Shown here: piece after piece, positions 1 through 10,188 of the stretch | How positions within the stretch are numbered: the first letter of the stretch is position 1 | Layout of the letters: each line of letters opens with the position of its first letter | From: Dermacentor variabilis | Taxonomy: Eukaryota; Arthropoda; Arachnida; Ixodida; Ixodidae | Direction: 5' to 3' | Length of the DNA: 64,000 nt | NCBI RefSeq assembly: GCF_050947875.1 | Contig: NW_027460393.1 | Location: forward strand, 1 to 64,000 | Notes under the pieces: generated by a model | Seen by the model: only the letters and a program-made list of their open reading frames with translations | Databases searched by the model: none | What the model was told of the DNA's origin: nothing | Translations under genes and position numbers: made by a program

Positions 1-56
1 GCACAAATCCATGTGCGGATGTTAAAAAGAGCAGCATCGGCATGCTTTTCACGTCG

Positions 57-89
57 TTTGGTAGAAATCCACACGCGCGTTCTGCCAAA
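57..89. other. Dyad symmetry in subunit A (reference copy)
   Basis: The arms tttggtagaa (57-66) and ttctgccaaa (80-89) are reverse complements at 9 of 10 positions; the tenth pair is T-G. The spacer is 13 bp. The dyad recurs in nearly every monomer. Weaker versions sit at the same place in B and C, so it may be a remnant of the ancestral 60-bp unit. A protein-binding or cruciform role is speculation. Confidence 0.7.
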
Positions 90-95
90 AGCACC

Positions 96-103
96 ATTTG
101 CAT
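96..103 (-). other. Octamer-like motif ATTTGCAT (reference copy)
   Basis: The reverse complement, ATGCAAAT, is the canonical POU/Oct octamer of animals. It is present in nearly every monomer and destroyed in the subset that reads ccattttgatgc. Whether any POU protein binds is unknown, and the motif may be incidental. Confidence 0.4.
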
Positions 104-105
104 GC

Positions 106-164
106 ATATCGTGTGGTTTTGCAGAAAACTGCGTCCGCGTCTACCAAAAGATGCATGTGCATGC
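106..164 (+). repeat. Subunit B of the monomer (59 bp)
   Basis: Begins atatcgtgtgg (or ctatcgtgtgg) and ends gcatgc. It matches subunit A at 39 of 59 aligned bases and subunit C at 33 of 59. It is one base shorter than A and C; the gap falls in the cgtccgcg region. Near its end it carries gatgcatgTgcatgc or gatgcatgCgcatgc; the C form contains a perfect 12-bp palindrome. Its tctaccaaa is the exact reverse complement of tttggtaga in subunit A. Confidence 0.88.
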
Positions 165-224
165 TAAAAACGCGTTTTGGCACAAATCCATGTGCGGATG
201 TTAAAAAGAGCAGCATCGGCATGC
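165..224 (+). repeat. Subunit C of the monomer (60 bp)
   Basis: Begins taaaaacgcg or ttaaaacgcg and ends gcatgc. It matches subunit A at 37 of 60 positions without gaps, including ttttgg, aaatcca and agca at equivalent places. It contains ACGCGT (an MluI site) at 170-175 when position 175 is T; the common C variant (acgcgcttt) destroys the site. It carries the paired A/T versus G/C switch at 198 and 201, the main marker separating the left and right parts of the array. Confidence 0.88.
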
Positions 225-510
225 TTTTCACGTCGTTTGGTAGAAATCCACACGCGCGTTCTGCCAAAAGCACCATTTGCATGCATATCGTGTGGTTTTG
301 CAGAAAACTGCGTCCGCGTCTACCAAAAGATGCATGTGCATGCTAAAACCGCGTTTTGGCACAAATCCATGTGCGGATGTTAAAAAGAGCAGCATCGGCA
401 TGCTTTTCACGTCGTTTGGTAGAAATCCACGCGCGCGTTCTGCCAAAAGCACCATTTGCATGCATATCGTGTGGTTTTGCAGAAAACTGCGTCCGCGTCT
501 ACCAAAAGAT

Positions 511-522
511 GCATGCGCATGC
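511..522. other. Perfect 12-bp palindrome GCATGCGCATGC (example copy)
   Basis: This is the form of subunit B with C at reference position 158. The palindrome lies in a 14-base alternating purine-pyrimidine run (atgcatgcgcatgc), a class of sequence known to favour Z-form or cruciform structure under supercoiling. Monomers with T at 158 break the palindrome at one pair. Confidence 0.75.
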
Positions 523-2065
523 TTAAAACGCGTTTTGGCACAAATCCATGTGCGGGTGCTAAAAAGAGCAGCATCGGCATGCTTTTCACGTCGTTTGGTA
601 GAAATCCACACGCGCGTTCTGCCAAAAGCACCATTTGCATGCATATTGTGTGGTTTTGCAGAAAACTGCGTCCGCGTCTACCAAAAGATGCATGTGCATG
701 CTAAAAACGCGTTTTGGCACAAATCCATGTGCGGGTGCTAAAAAGAGCAGCATCAGCATGCTTTTCACGTCGTTTGGTAGAAATCCACGCGCGCGTTCTG
801 CCAAAAGCACCATTTGCATGCCTATCGTGTGGTTTTGCAGAAAACTGCGTCCGCGTCTACCAAAAGATGCATGCGCATGCTTAAAACGCGTTTTGGCACA
901 AATCCATGTGCGGGTGCTAAAAAGAGCAGCATCGGCATGCTTTTCACGTCGTTTGGTAGAAATCCACACGCGCGTTCTGCCAAAAGCACCATTTGCATGC
1001 CTATCGTGTGGTTTTGCAGAAAACTGCGTCCGCGTCTACCAAAAGATGCATGCGCATGCTTAAAACGCGTTTTGGCACAAATCCATGTGCGGGTGCTAAA
1101 AAGAGCAGCATCGGCATGCTTTTCACGTCGTTTGGTAGAAATCCACACGCGCGTTCTGCCAAAAGCACCATTTGCATGCCTATCGTGTGGTTTGCAGAAA
1201 ACTGCGTCCGCGTCTACCAAAAGATGCATGCGCATGCTTAAAACGCGCTTTGGCACAAATCCATGTGCGGATGTTAAAAAGAGCAGCATCGGCATGCTTT
1301 TCACGTCGTTTGGTAGAAATCCACACGCGCGTTCTGCCAAAAGCACCATTTGCATGCCTATCGTGTGGTTTTGCAGAAAACTGCGTCCGCGTCTACCAAA
1401 AGATGCATGTGCATGCTAAAAACGCGTTTTGGCACAAATCCATGTGCGGATGTTAAAAAGAGCAGCATCGGCATGCTTTTCACGTCGTTTGGTAGAAATC
1501 CACACGCGCGTTCTGCCAAAAGCACCATTTGCATGCCTATCGTGTGGTTTTGCAGAAAACTGCGTCCGCGTCTACCAAAATATGCATGCGCATGCTTAAA
1601 ACGCGCTTTGGCACAAATCCATGTGCGGATGTTAAAAAGAGCAGCATCGGCATGCTTTTCACGTCGTTTGGTAGAAATCCACGCGCGCGTTCTGCCAAAA
1701 GCACCATTTGCATGCATATCGTGTGGTTTTGCAGAAAACTGCGTCCGCGTCTACCAAAAGATGCATGCGCATGCTTAAAACGCGTTTTGGCACAAATCCA
1801 TGTGCGGGTGCTAAAAAGAGCAGCATCGGCATGCTTTTCACGTCGTTTGGTAGAAATCCACACGCGCGTTCTGCCAAAAGCACCATTTGCATGCCTATCG
1901 TGTGGTTTTGCAGAAAACTGCGTCCGCGTCTACCAAAAGATGCATGCGCAAGCTTAAAACGCGCTTTGGCACAAATCCATGTGCGGATGTTAAAAATAGC
2001 AGCATCGGCATGCTTTTCACGTCGTTTGGTAGAAATCCACACGCGCGTTCTGCCAAAAGCACCAT

Positions 2066-4460
2066 TTGCATGCATATCGTGTGGTTTTGCAGAAAACTGC
2101 GTCCGCGTCTACCAAAAGATGCATGTGCATGCTAAAAACGCGTTTTGGCACAAATCCATGTGCGGATGTTAAAAAGAGCAGCATCGGCATGCTTTTCACG
2201 TCGTTTGGTAGAAATCCACACGCGCGTTCTGCCAAAAGCACCATTTGCATGCATATCGTGTGGTTTTGCAGAAAACTGCGTCCGCGTCTACCAAAAGATG
2301 CATGTGCATGCTAAAAACGCGTTTTGGCACAAATCCATGTGCGGATGTTAAAAAGAGCAGCATCGGCATGCTTTTCACGTCGTTTGGTAGAAATCCACGC
2401 GCGCGTTCTGCCAAAAGCACCATTTGCATGCATATCGTGTGGTTTTGCAGAAAACTGCGTCCGCGTCTACCAAAAGATGCATGCGCATGCTTAAAACGCG
2501 TTTTGGCACAAATCCATGTGCGGGTGCTAAAAAGAGCAGCATCGGCATGCTTTTCACGTCGTTTGGTAGAAATCCACACGCGCGTTCTGCCGAAAGCACC
2601 ATTTGCATGCATATCGTGTGGTTTTGCAGAAAACTGCGTCCGCGTCTACCAAAAGATGCATGTGCATGCTAAAAACGCGTTTTGGCACAAATCCATGTGT
2701 GGATGTTAAAAAGAGCAGCATCCGCATGCTTTTCACGTCGTTTGGTAGAAATCCACACGCGCGTTCTGCCAAAAGCACCATTTGCATGCATATCGTGTGG
2801 TTTTGCAGAAAACTGCGTCCGCGTCTACCAAAAGATGCATGTGCATGCTAAAAACGCGTTTTGGCACAAATCCATGTGCGGATGTTAAAAAGAGCAGCAT
2901 CGGCATGCTTTTCACGTCGTTTGGTAGAAATCCACGCGCGCGTTCTGCCAAAAGCACCATTTGCATGCATATCGTGTGGTTTTGCAGAAAACTGCGTCCG
3001 CGTCTACCAAAAGATGCATGCGCATGCTTAAAACGCGCTTTGGCACAAATCCATGTGCGGATGTTAAAAAGAGCAGCATCGGCATGCTTTTCACGTCGTT
3101 TGGTAGAAATCCACACGCGCGTTCTGCCAAAAGCACCATTTGCATGCCTATCGTGTGGTTTTGCAGAAAACTGCGTCCGCGTCTACCAAAAGATGCATGC
3201 GCATGCTTAAAACGCGCTTTGGCACAAATCCATGTGCGGATGTTAAAAAGAGCAGCATCGGCATGCTTTTCACGTCGTTTGGTAGAAATCCACGCGCGCC
3301 TTCTGCCAAAAGCACCATTTGCATGCATATCGTGTGGTTTTGCAGAAAACTGCGTCCGCGTCTACCAAAAGATGCATGCGCATGCTTAAAACGCGTTTTG
3401 GCACAAATCCATGTGCGGGTGCTAAAAAGAGCAGCATCGGCATGCTTTTCACGTCGTTTGGTAGAAATCCACACGCGCGTTCTGCCAAAAGCACCATTTG
3501 CATGCATATCGTGTGGTTTTGCAGAAAACTGCGTCCGCGTCTACCAAAAGATGCATGTGCATGCTAAAAACGCGTTTTGGCACAAATCCATGTGCGGATG
3601 TTAAAAAGAGCAGCATCGGCATGCTTTTCACGTCGTTTGGTAGAAATCCACACGCGCGTTCTGCCAAAAGCACCATTTGCATGCATATCGTGTGGTTTTG
3701 CAGAAAACTGCGTCCGCGTCTACCAAAAGATGCATGCGCATGCTAAAAACGCGTTTTGGCACAAATCCATGTGCGGATGTTAAAAAGAGCAGCATCGGCA
3801 TGCTTTTCACGTCGTTTGGTAGAAATCCACGCGCGCGTTCTGCCAAAAGCACCATTTGCATGCCTATCGTGTGGTTTTGCAGAAAACTGCGTCCGCGTCT
3901 ACCAAAAGATGCATGCGCATGCTTAAAACGCGCTTTGGCACAAATCCATGTGCGGATGTTAAAAAGAGCAGCATCGGCATGCTTTTCACGTCGTTTGGTA
4001 GAAATCCACACGCGCGTTCTGCCAAAAGCACCATTTGCATGCCTATCGTGTGGTTTTGCAGAAAACTGCGTCCGCGTCTACCAAAAGATGCATGCGCATG
4101 CTTAAAACGCGCTTTGGCACAAATCCATGTGCGGATGTTAAAAAGAGCAGCATCGGCATGCTTTTCACGTCGTTTGGTAGAAATCCACGCGCGCGTTCTG
4201 CCAAAAGCACCATTTGCATGCATATCGTGTGGTTTTGCAGAAAACTGCGTCCGCGTCTACCAAAAGATGCATGCGCATGCTTAAAACGCGTTTTGGCACA
4301 AATCCATGTGCGGGTGCTAAAAAGAGCAGCATCGGCATGCTTTTCTCGTCGTTTGGTAGAAATCCACACGCGCGTTCTGCCAAAAGCACCATTTGCATGC
4401 CTATCGTGTGGTTTTGCAGAAAACTGCGTCCGCGTCTACCAAAAGATGCATGCGCATGCT
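2066..4460. repeat. Array segment duplicated about 16.4 kb downstream (first copy)
   Basis: The order of monomer types, and the rare ctgccgaaagc variant near 2590, recur in 18528-20690 (rare variant near 19061, offset about 92 monomers). By about 3677 the partner is at 19965, one monomer closer. This looks like a block carried by unequal exchange or segmental duplication within the array. Private variants are gtgtggatg near 2698 and a C for G near 3300. Confidence 0.7.
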
Positions 4461-7400
4461 TAACACGCGCTTTGGCACAAATCCATGTGCGGATGTTAAA
4501 AAGAGCAGCATCGGCATGCTTTTCACGTCGTTTGGTAGAAATCCACACGCGCGTTCTGCCAAAAGCACCATTTGCATGCATATCGTGTGGTTTTGCAGAA
4601 AACTGCGTCCGCGTCTACCAAAAGATGCATGTGCATGCTAAAAACGCGTTTTGGCACAAATCCATGTGCGGGTGCTAAAAAGAGCAGCATCGGCATGCTT
4701 TTCACGTCGTTTGGTAGAAATCCACACGCGCGTTCTGCCAAAAGCACCATTTGCATGCCTATCGTGTGGTTTTGCAGAAAACTGCGTCCGCGTCTACCAA
4801 AAGATGCATGTGCATGCTAAAAACGCGTTTTGGCACAAATCCATGTGCGGATGTTAAAAAGAGCAGCATCGGCATGCTTTTCACGTCGTTTGGTAGAAAT
4901 CCACACGCGCGTTCTGCCAAAAGCACCATTTGCATGCCTATCGTGTGGTTTTGCAGAAAACTGCGTCCGCGTCTACCAAAAGATGCATGCGCATGCTTAA
5001 AACGCGTTTTGGCACAAATCCATGTGCGGATGTTAAAAAGAGCAGCATCGGCATGCTTTTCACGTCGTTTGGTAGAAATCCACACGCGCGTTCTGCCAAA
5101 AGCACCATTTGCATGCATATCGTGTGGTTTTGCAGAAAACTGCGTCCGCGTCTACCAAAAGATGCGTGTGCATGCTAAAAACGCGTTTTGGCACAAATCC
5201 ATGTGCGGGTGCTAAAAAGAGCAGCATCGGCATGCTTTTCACGTCGTTTGGTAGAAATCCACACGCGCGTTCTGCCAAAAGCACCATTTGCATGCCTATC
5301 GTGTGGTTTTGCAGAAAACTGCGTCCGCGTCTACCAAAAGATGCATGCGCATGCTTAAAACGCGTTTTGGCACAAATCCATGTGCGGATGTTAAAAAGAG
5401 CAGCATCGGCATGCTTTTCACGTCGTTTGGTAGAAATCCACACGCGCGTTCTGCCAAAAGCACCATTTGCATGCATATCGTGTGGTTTTGCAGAAAACTG
5501 CGTCCGCGTCTACCAAAAGATGCATGTGCATGCTAAAAACGCGTTTTGGCACAAATCCATGTGCGGATGTTAAAAAGAGCAGCATCGGCATGCTTTTCAC
5601 GTCGTTTGGTAGAAATCCACACGCGCGTTCTGCCAAAAGCACCATTTGCATGCATATCGTGTGGTTTTGCAGAAAACTGCGTCCGCGTCTACCAAAAGAT
5701 GCATGTGCATGCTAAAAACGCGTTTTGGCACAAATCCATGTGCGGATGTTAAAAAGAGCAGCATCGGCATGCTTTTCACGTCGTTTGGTAGAAATCCACG
5801 CGCGCGTTCTGCCAAAAGCACCATTTGCATGCCTATCGTGTGGTTTTGCAGAAAACTGCGTCCGCGTCTACCAAAAGATGCATGCGCATGCTTAAAACGC
5901 GTTTTGGCACAAATCCATGTGCGGATGTTAAAAAGAGCAGCATCGGCATGCTTTTCACGTCGTTTGGTAGAAATCCACACGCGCGTTCTGCCAAAAGCAC
6001 CATTTGCATGCATATCGTGTGGTTTTGCAGAAAACTGCGTCCGCGTCTACCAAAAGATGCATGCGCATGCTTAAAACGCGCTTTGGCACAAATCCATGTG
6101 CGGATGTTAAAAAGAGCAGCATCGGCATGCTTTTCACGTCGTTTGGTAGAAATCCACACGCGCGTTCTGCCAAAAGCACCATTTGCATGCCTATCGTGTG
6201 GTTTTGCAGAAAACTGCGTCCGCGTCTACCAAAAGATGCATGCGCATGCTTAAAACGCGCTTTGGCACAAATCCATGTGCGGATGTTAAAAAGAGCAGCA
6301 TCGGCATGCTTTTCACGTCGTTTGGTAGAAATCCACACGCGCGTTCTGCCAAAAGCACCATTTGCATGCCTATCGTGTGGTTTTGCAGAAAACTGCGTCC
6401 GCGTCTACCAAAAGATGCATGTGCATGCTAAAAACGCGTTTTGGCACAAATCCATGTGCGGATGTTAAAAAGAGCAGCATCGGCATGCTTTTCACGTCGT
6501 TTGGTAGAAATCCACAGGCGCGTTCTGCCAAAAGCACCATTTGCATGCCTATCGTGTGGTTTTGCAGAAAACTGCGTCCGCGTCTACCAAAATATGCATG
6601 CGCATGCTTAAAACGCGCTTTGGCACAAATCCATGTGCGGATGTTAAAAAGAGCAGCATCGGCATGCTTTTCACGTCGTTTGGTAGAAATCCACGCGCGC
6701 GTTCTGCCAAAAGCACCATTTGCATGCATATCGTGTGGTTTTGCAGAAAACTGCGTCCGCGTCTACCAAAAGATGCATGCGCATGCTTAAAACGCGTTTT
6801 GGCACAAATCCATGTGCGGGTGCTAAAAAGAGCAGCATCGGCATGCTTTTCACGTCGTTTGGTAGAAATCCACACGCGCGTTCTGCCAAAAGCACCATTT
6901 GCATGCCTATCGTGTGGTTTTGCAGAAAACTGCGTCCGCGTCTACCAAAAGATGTATGCGCATGCTTAAAACGCGCTTTGGCACAAATCCATGTGCGGAT
7001 GTTAAAAATAGCAGCATCGGCATGCTTTTCACGTCGTTTGGTAGAAATCCACACGCGCGTTCTGCCAAAAGCACCATTTGCATGCCTATCGTGTGGTTTT
7101 GCAGAAAACTGCGTCCGCGTCTACCAAAAGATGCATGCGCATGCTTAAAACGCGTTTTGGCACAAATCCATGTGCGGATGTTAAAAAGAGCAGCATCGGC
7201 ATGCTTTTCACGTCGTTTGGTAGAAATCCACACGCGCGTTCTGCCAAAAGCACCATTTGCATGCATATCGTGTGGTTTTGCAGAAAACTGCGTCCGCGTC
7301 TACCAAAAGATGCATGTGCATGCTAAAAACGCGCTTTGGCACAAATCCATGTGCGGGTGCTAAAAAGAGCAGCATCGGCATGCTTTTCACGTCGTTTGGT

Positions 7401-7503
7401 AGAAATCCACACGCGCGTTCTGCCAAAAGCACCATTTGCATGCCTATCGTGTGGTTTTGCAGAAAACTGCGTCCGCGTCTACCAAAAGATGCATGCGCAT
7501 GCT
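4461..7503. repeat. Higher-order repeat family I, copy 1 (17 monomers, 3043 bp)
   Basis: Delimited by the rare cttaacacgcg variant, with taacac at 4461 and next at 7504. Diagnostic variants inside are gatgcgtgtg at 5161, ccacaggcgcg near 6515, aaaatatgcatg near 6593, gatgtatgcg near 6951 and taaaaatagc near 7008. It differs from copies 2 and 3 by two extra monomers (about 6899-7256). It lacks the gcacaattt variant that copies 2, 3 and 4 share. Confidence 0.9.
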
Positions 7504-10188
7504 TAACACGCGCTTTGGCACAAATCCATGTGCGGATGTTAAAAAGAGCAGCATCGGCATGCTTTTCACGTCGTTTGGTAGAAATCCACACGCGCGTTCT
7601 GCCAAAAGCACCATTTGCATGCATATCGTGTGGTTTTGCAGAAAACTGCGTCCGCGTCTACCAAAAGATGCATGTGCATGCTAAAAACGCGTTTTGGCAC
7701 AAATCCATGTGCGGGTGCTAAAAAGAGCAGCATCGGCATGCTTTTCACGTCGTTTGGTAGAAATCCACACGCGCGTTCTGCCAAAAGCACCATTTGCATG
7801 CCTATCGTGTGGTTTTGCAGAAAACTGCGTCCGCGTCTACCAAAAGATGCATGTGCATGCTAAAAACGCGTTTTGGCACAAATCCATGTGCGGATGTTAA
7901 AAAGAGCAGCATCGGCATGCTTTTCACGTCGTTTGGTAGAAATCCACACGCGCGTTCTGCCAAAAGCACCATTTGCATGCCTATCGTGTGGTTTTGCAGA
8001 AAACTGCGTCCGCGTCTACCAAAAGATGCATGCGCATGCTTAAAACGCGTTTTGGCACAAATCCATGTGCGGATGTTAAAAAGAGCAGCATCGGCATGCT
8101 TTTCACGTCGTTTGGTAGAAATCCACACGCGCGTTCTGCCAAAAGCACCATTTGCATGCATATCGTGTGGTTTTGCAGAAAACTGCGTCCGCGTCTACCA
8201 AAAGATGCGTGTGCATGCTAAAAACGCGTTTTGGCACAAATCCATGTGCGGGTGCTAAAAAGAGCAGCATCGGCATGCTTTTCACGTCGTTTGGTAGAAA
8301 TCCACACGCGCGTTCTGCCAAAAGCACCATTTGCATGCCTATCGTGTGGTTTTGCAGAAAACTGCGTCCGCGTCTACCAAAAGATGCATGCGCATGCTTA
8401 AAACGCGTTTTGGCACAAATCCATGTGCGGATGTTAAAAAGAGCAGCATCGGCATGCTTTTCACGTCGTTTGGTAGAAATCCACACGCGCGTTCTGCCAA
8501 AAGCACAATTTGCATGCATATCGTGTGGTTTTGCAGAAAACTGCGTCCGCGTCTACCAAAAGATGCATGTGCATGCTAAAAACGCGTTTTGGCACAAATC
8601 CATGTGCGGATGTTAAAAAGAGCAGCATCGGCATGCTTTTCACGTCGTTTGGTAGAAATCCACACGCGCGTTCTGCCAAAAGCACCATTTGCATGCATAT
8701 CGTGTGGTTTTGCAGAAAACTGCGTCCGCGTCTACCAAAAGATGCATGTGCATGCTAAAAACGCGTTTTGGCACAAATCCATGTGCGGATGTTAAAAAGA
8801 GCAGCATCGGCATGCTTTTCACGTCGTTTGGTAGAAATCCACGCGCGCGTTCTGCCAAAAGCACCATTTGCATGCCTATCGTGTGGTTTTGCAGAAAACT
8901 GCGTCCGCGTCTACCAAAAGATGCATGCGCATGCTTAAAACGCGTTTTGGCACAAATCCATGTGCGGATGTTAAAAAGAGCAGCATCGGCATGCTTTTCA
9001 CGTCGTTTGGTAGAAATCCACACGCGCGTTCTGCCAAAAGCACCATTTGCATGCATATCGTGTGGTTTTGCAGAAAACTGCGTCCGCGTCTACCAAAAGA
9101 TGCATGCGCATGCTTAAAACGCGCTTTGGCACAAATCCATGTGCGGATGTTAAAAAGAGCAGCATCGGCATGCTTTTCACGTCGTTTGGTAGAAATCCAC
9201 ACGCGCGTTCTGCCAAAAGCACCATTTGCATGCCTATCGTGTGGTTTTGCAGAAAACTGCGTCCGCGTCTACCAAAAGATGCATGCGCATGCTTAAAACG
9301 CGCTTTGGCACAAATCCATGTGCGGATGTTAAAAAGAGCAGCATCGGCATGCTTTTCACGTCGTTTGGTAGAAATCCACACGCGCGTTCTGCCAAAAGCA
9401 CCATTTGCATGCCTATCGTGTGGTTTTGCAGAAAACTGCGTCCGCGTCTACCAAAAGATGCATGTGCATGCTAAAAACGCGTTTTGGCACAAATCCATGT
9501 GCGGATGTTAAAAAGAGCAGCATCGGCATGCTTTTCACGTCGTTTGGTAGAAATCCACAGGCGCGTTCTGCCAAAAGCACCATTTGCATGCCTATCGTGT
9601 GGTTTTGCAGAAAACTGCGTCCGCGTCTACCAAAATATGCATGCGCATGCTTAAAACGCGCTTTGGCACAAATCCATGTGCGGATGTTAAAAAGAGCAGC
9701 ATCGGCATGCTTTTCACGTCGTTTGGTAGAAATCCACGCGCGCGTTCTGCCAAAAGCACCATTTGCATGCATATCGTGTGGTTTTGCAGAAAACTGCGTC
9801 CGCGTCTACCAAAAGATGCATGCGCATGCTTAAAACGCGTTTTGGCACAAATCCATGTGCGGGTGCTAAAAAGAGCAGCATCGGCATGCTTTTCACGTCG
9901 TTTGGTAGAAATCCACACGCGCGTTCTGCCAAAAGCACCATTTGCATGCCTATCGTGTGGTTTTGCAGAAAACTGCGTCCGCGTCTACCAAAAGATGCAT
10001 GTGCATGCTAAAAACGCGTTTTGGCACAAATCCATGTGCGGGTGCTAAAAAGAGCAGCATCGGCATGCTTTTCACGTCGTTTGGTAGAAATCCACACGCG
10101 CGTTCTGCCAAAAGCACCATTTGCATGCCTATCGTGTGGTTTTGCAGAAAACTGCGTCCGCGTCTACCAAAAGATGCATGCGCATGCT
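7504..10188. repeat. Higher-order repeat family I, copy 2 (15 monomers, 2685 bp)
   Basis: Same monomer order as copy 1 but without the pair carrying gatgtatgcg and taaaaatagc. Shared markers are gatgcgtgtg at 8204 and ccacaggcgcg near 9558. It introduces gcacaattt at 8503, also present in copies 3 and 4. The two-monomer difference is what unequal exchange in register would produce. Confidence 0.9.

Larger units (their letters stand above)
46..105 (+). repeat. Subunit A of the monomer (60 bp)
   Basis: Begins ttttcacgtcg and ends gcatgc. It aligns without gaps to subunit C (37 of 60 identical) and with one gap to subunit B (39 of 59). Shared blocks are the T-rich start, the gtagaaatcc-like core, the ccaaaag-like A tract and the terminal tgcatgc. 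It contains the strongest dyad (57-66 with 80-89), an alternating run around cacacgcgcgt, and the octamer-like ATTTGCAT at 96-103. Confidence 0.9.
46..224 (+). repeat. Reference satellite monomer (179 bp), subunits A-B-C
   Basis: First complete monomer when the phase is set to begin after the GCATGC that ends subunit C. Recurrent variable sites in this numbering are: 73 (A or G, in ccacAcgcg), 106 (A or C, in gcatgcAtat), 158 (T or C, in gcatgTgcatgc), 166 (A or T, in gctAaaaa), 175 (T or C, in acgcgTttt), and 198 with 201, which switch together (cggAtgTt or cggGtgCt). Monomers after 28.8 kb add markers at 86 (C to G), 119 (T to A), 100-101 (GC to TG), 192 (G to A) and 215 (A to G). The strand and phase are arbitrary choices. 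Confidence 0.97.
1..2065. repeat. Left mixed-order segment of the array
   Basis: About 11.5 monomers with no local HOR that I can resolve. From about 1350 to 2065 the monomer order (aaaatatgcatgcg at 1581, then the taaaaatagc variant near 1996) matches 6362-7077 at an offset of 5012 = 28 x 179. So this piece belongs to the same HOR family as 4461-15847. A one-base T deletion occurs near 1191 (gtggtttgcag). Confidence 0.8.

Noticed and set aside
165..180. ACGCGT as a yeast-type MCB cell-cycle promoter element
   Set aside because: A six-base match repeated passively with the satellite and abolished in a large fraction of copies (acgcgc). There is no gene to regulate.
46..224. CENP-B box
   Set aside because: The pattern nTTCGnnnnAnnCGGGn was looked for. 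TTCG occurs only in rare variants (gtttcggcac, gttcggtag), and in neither is CGGG at the required distance.
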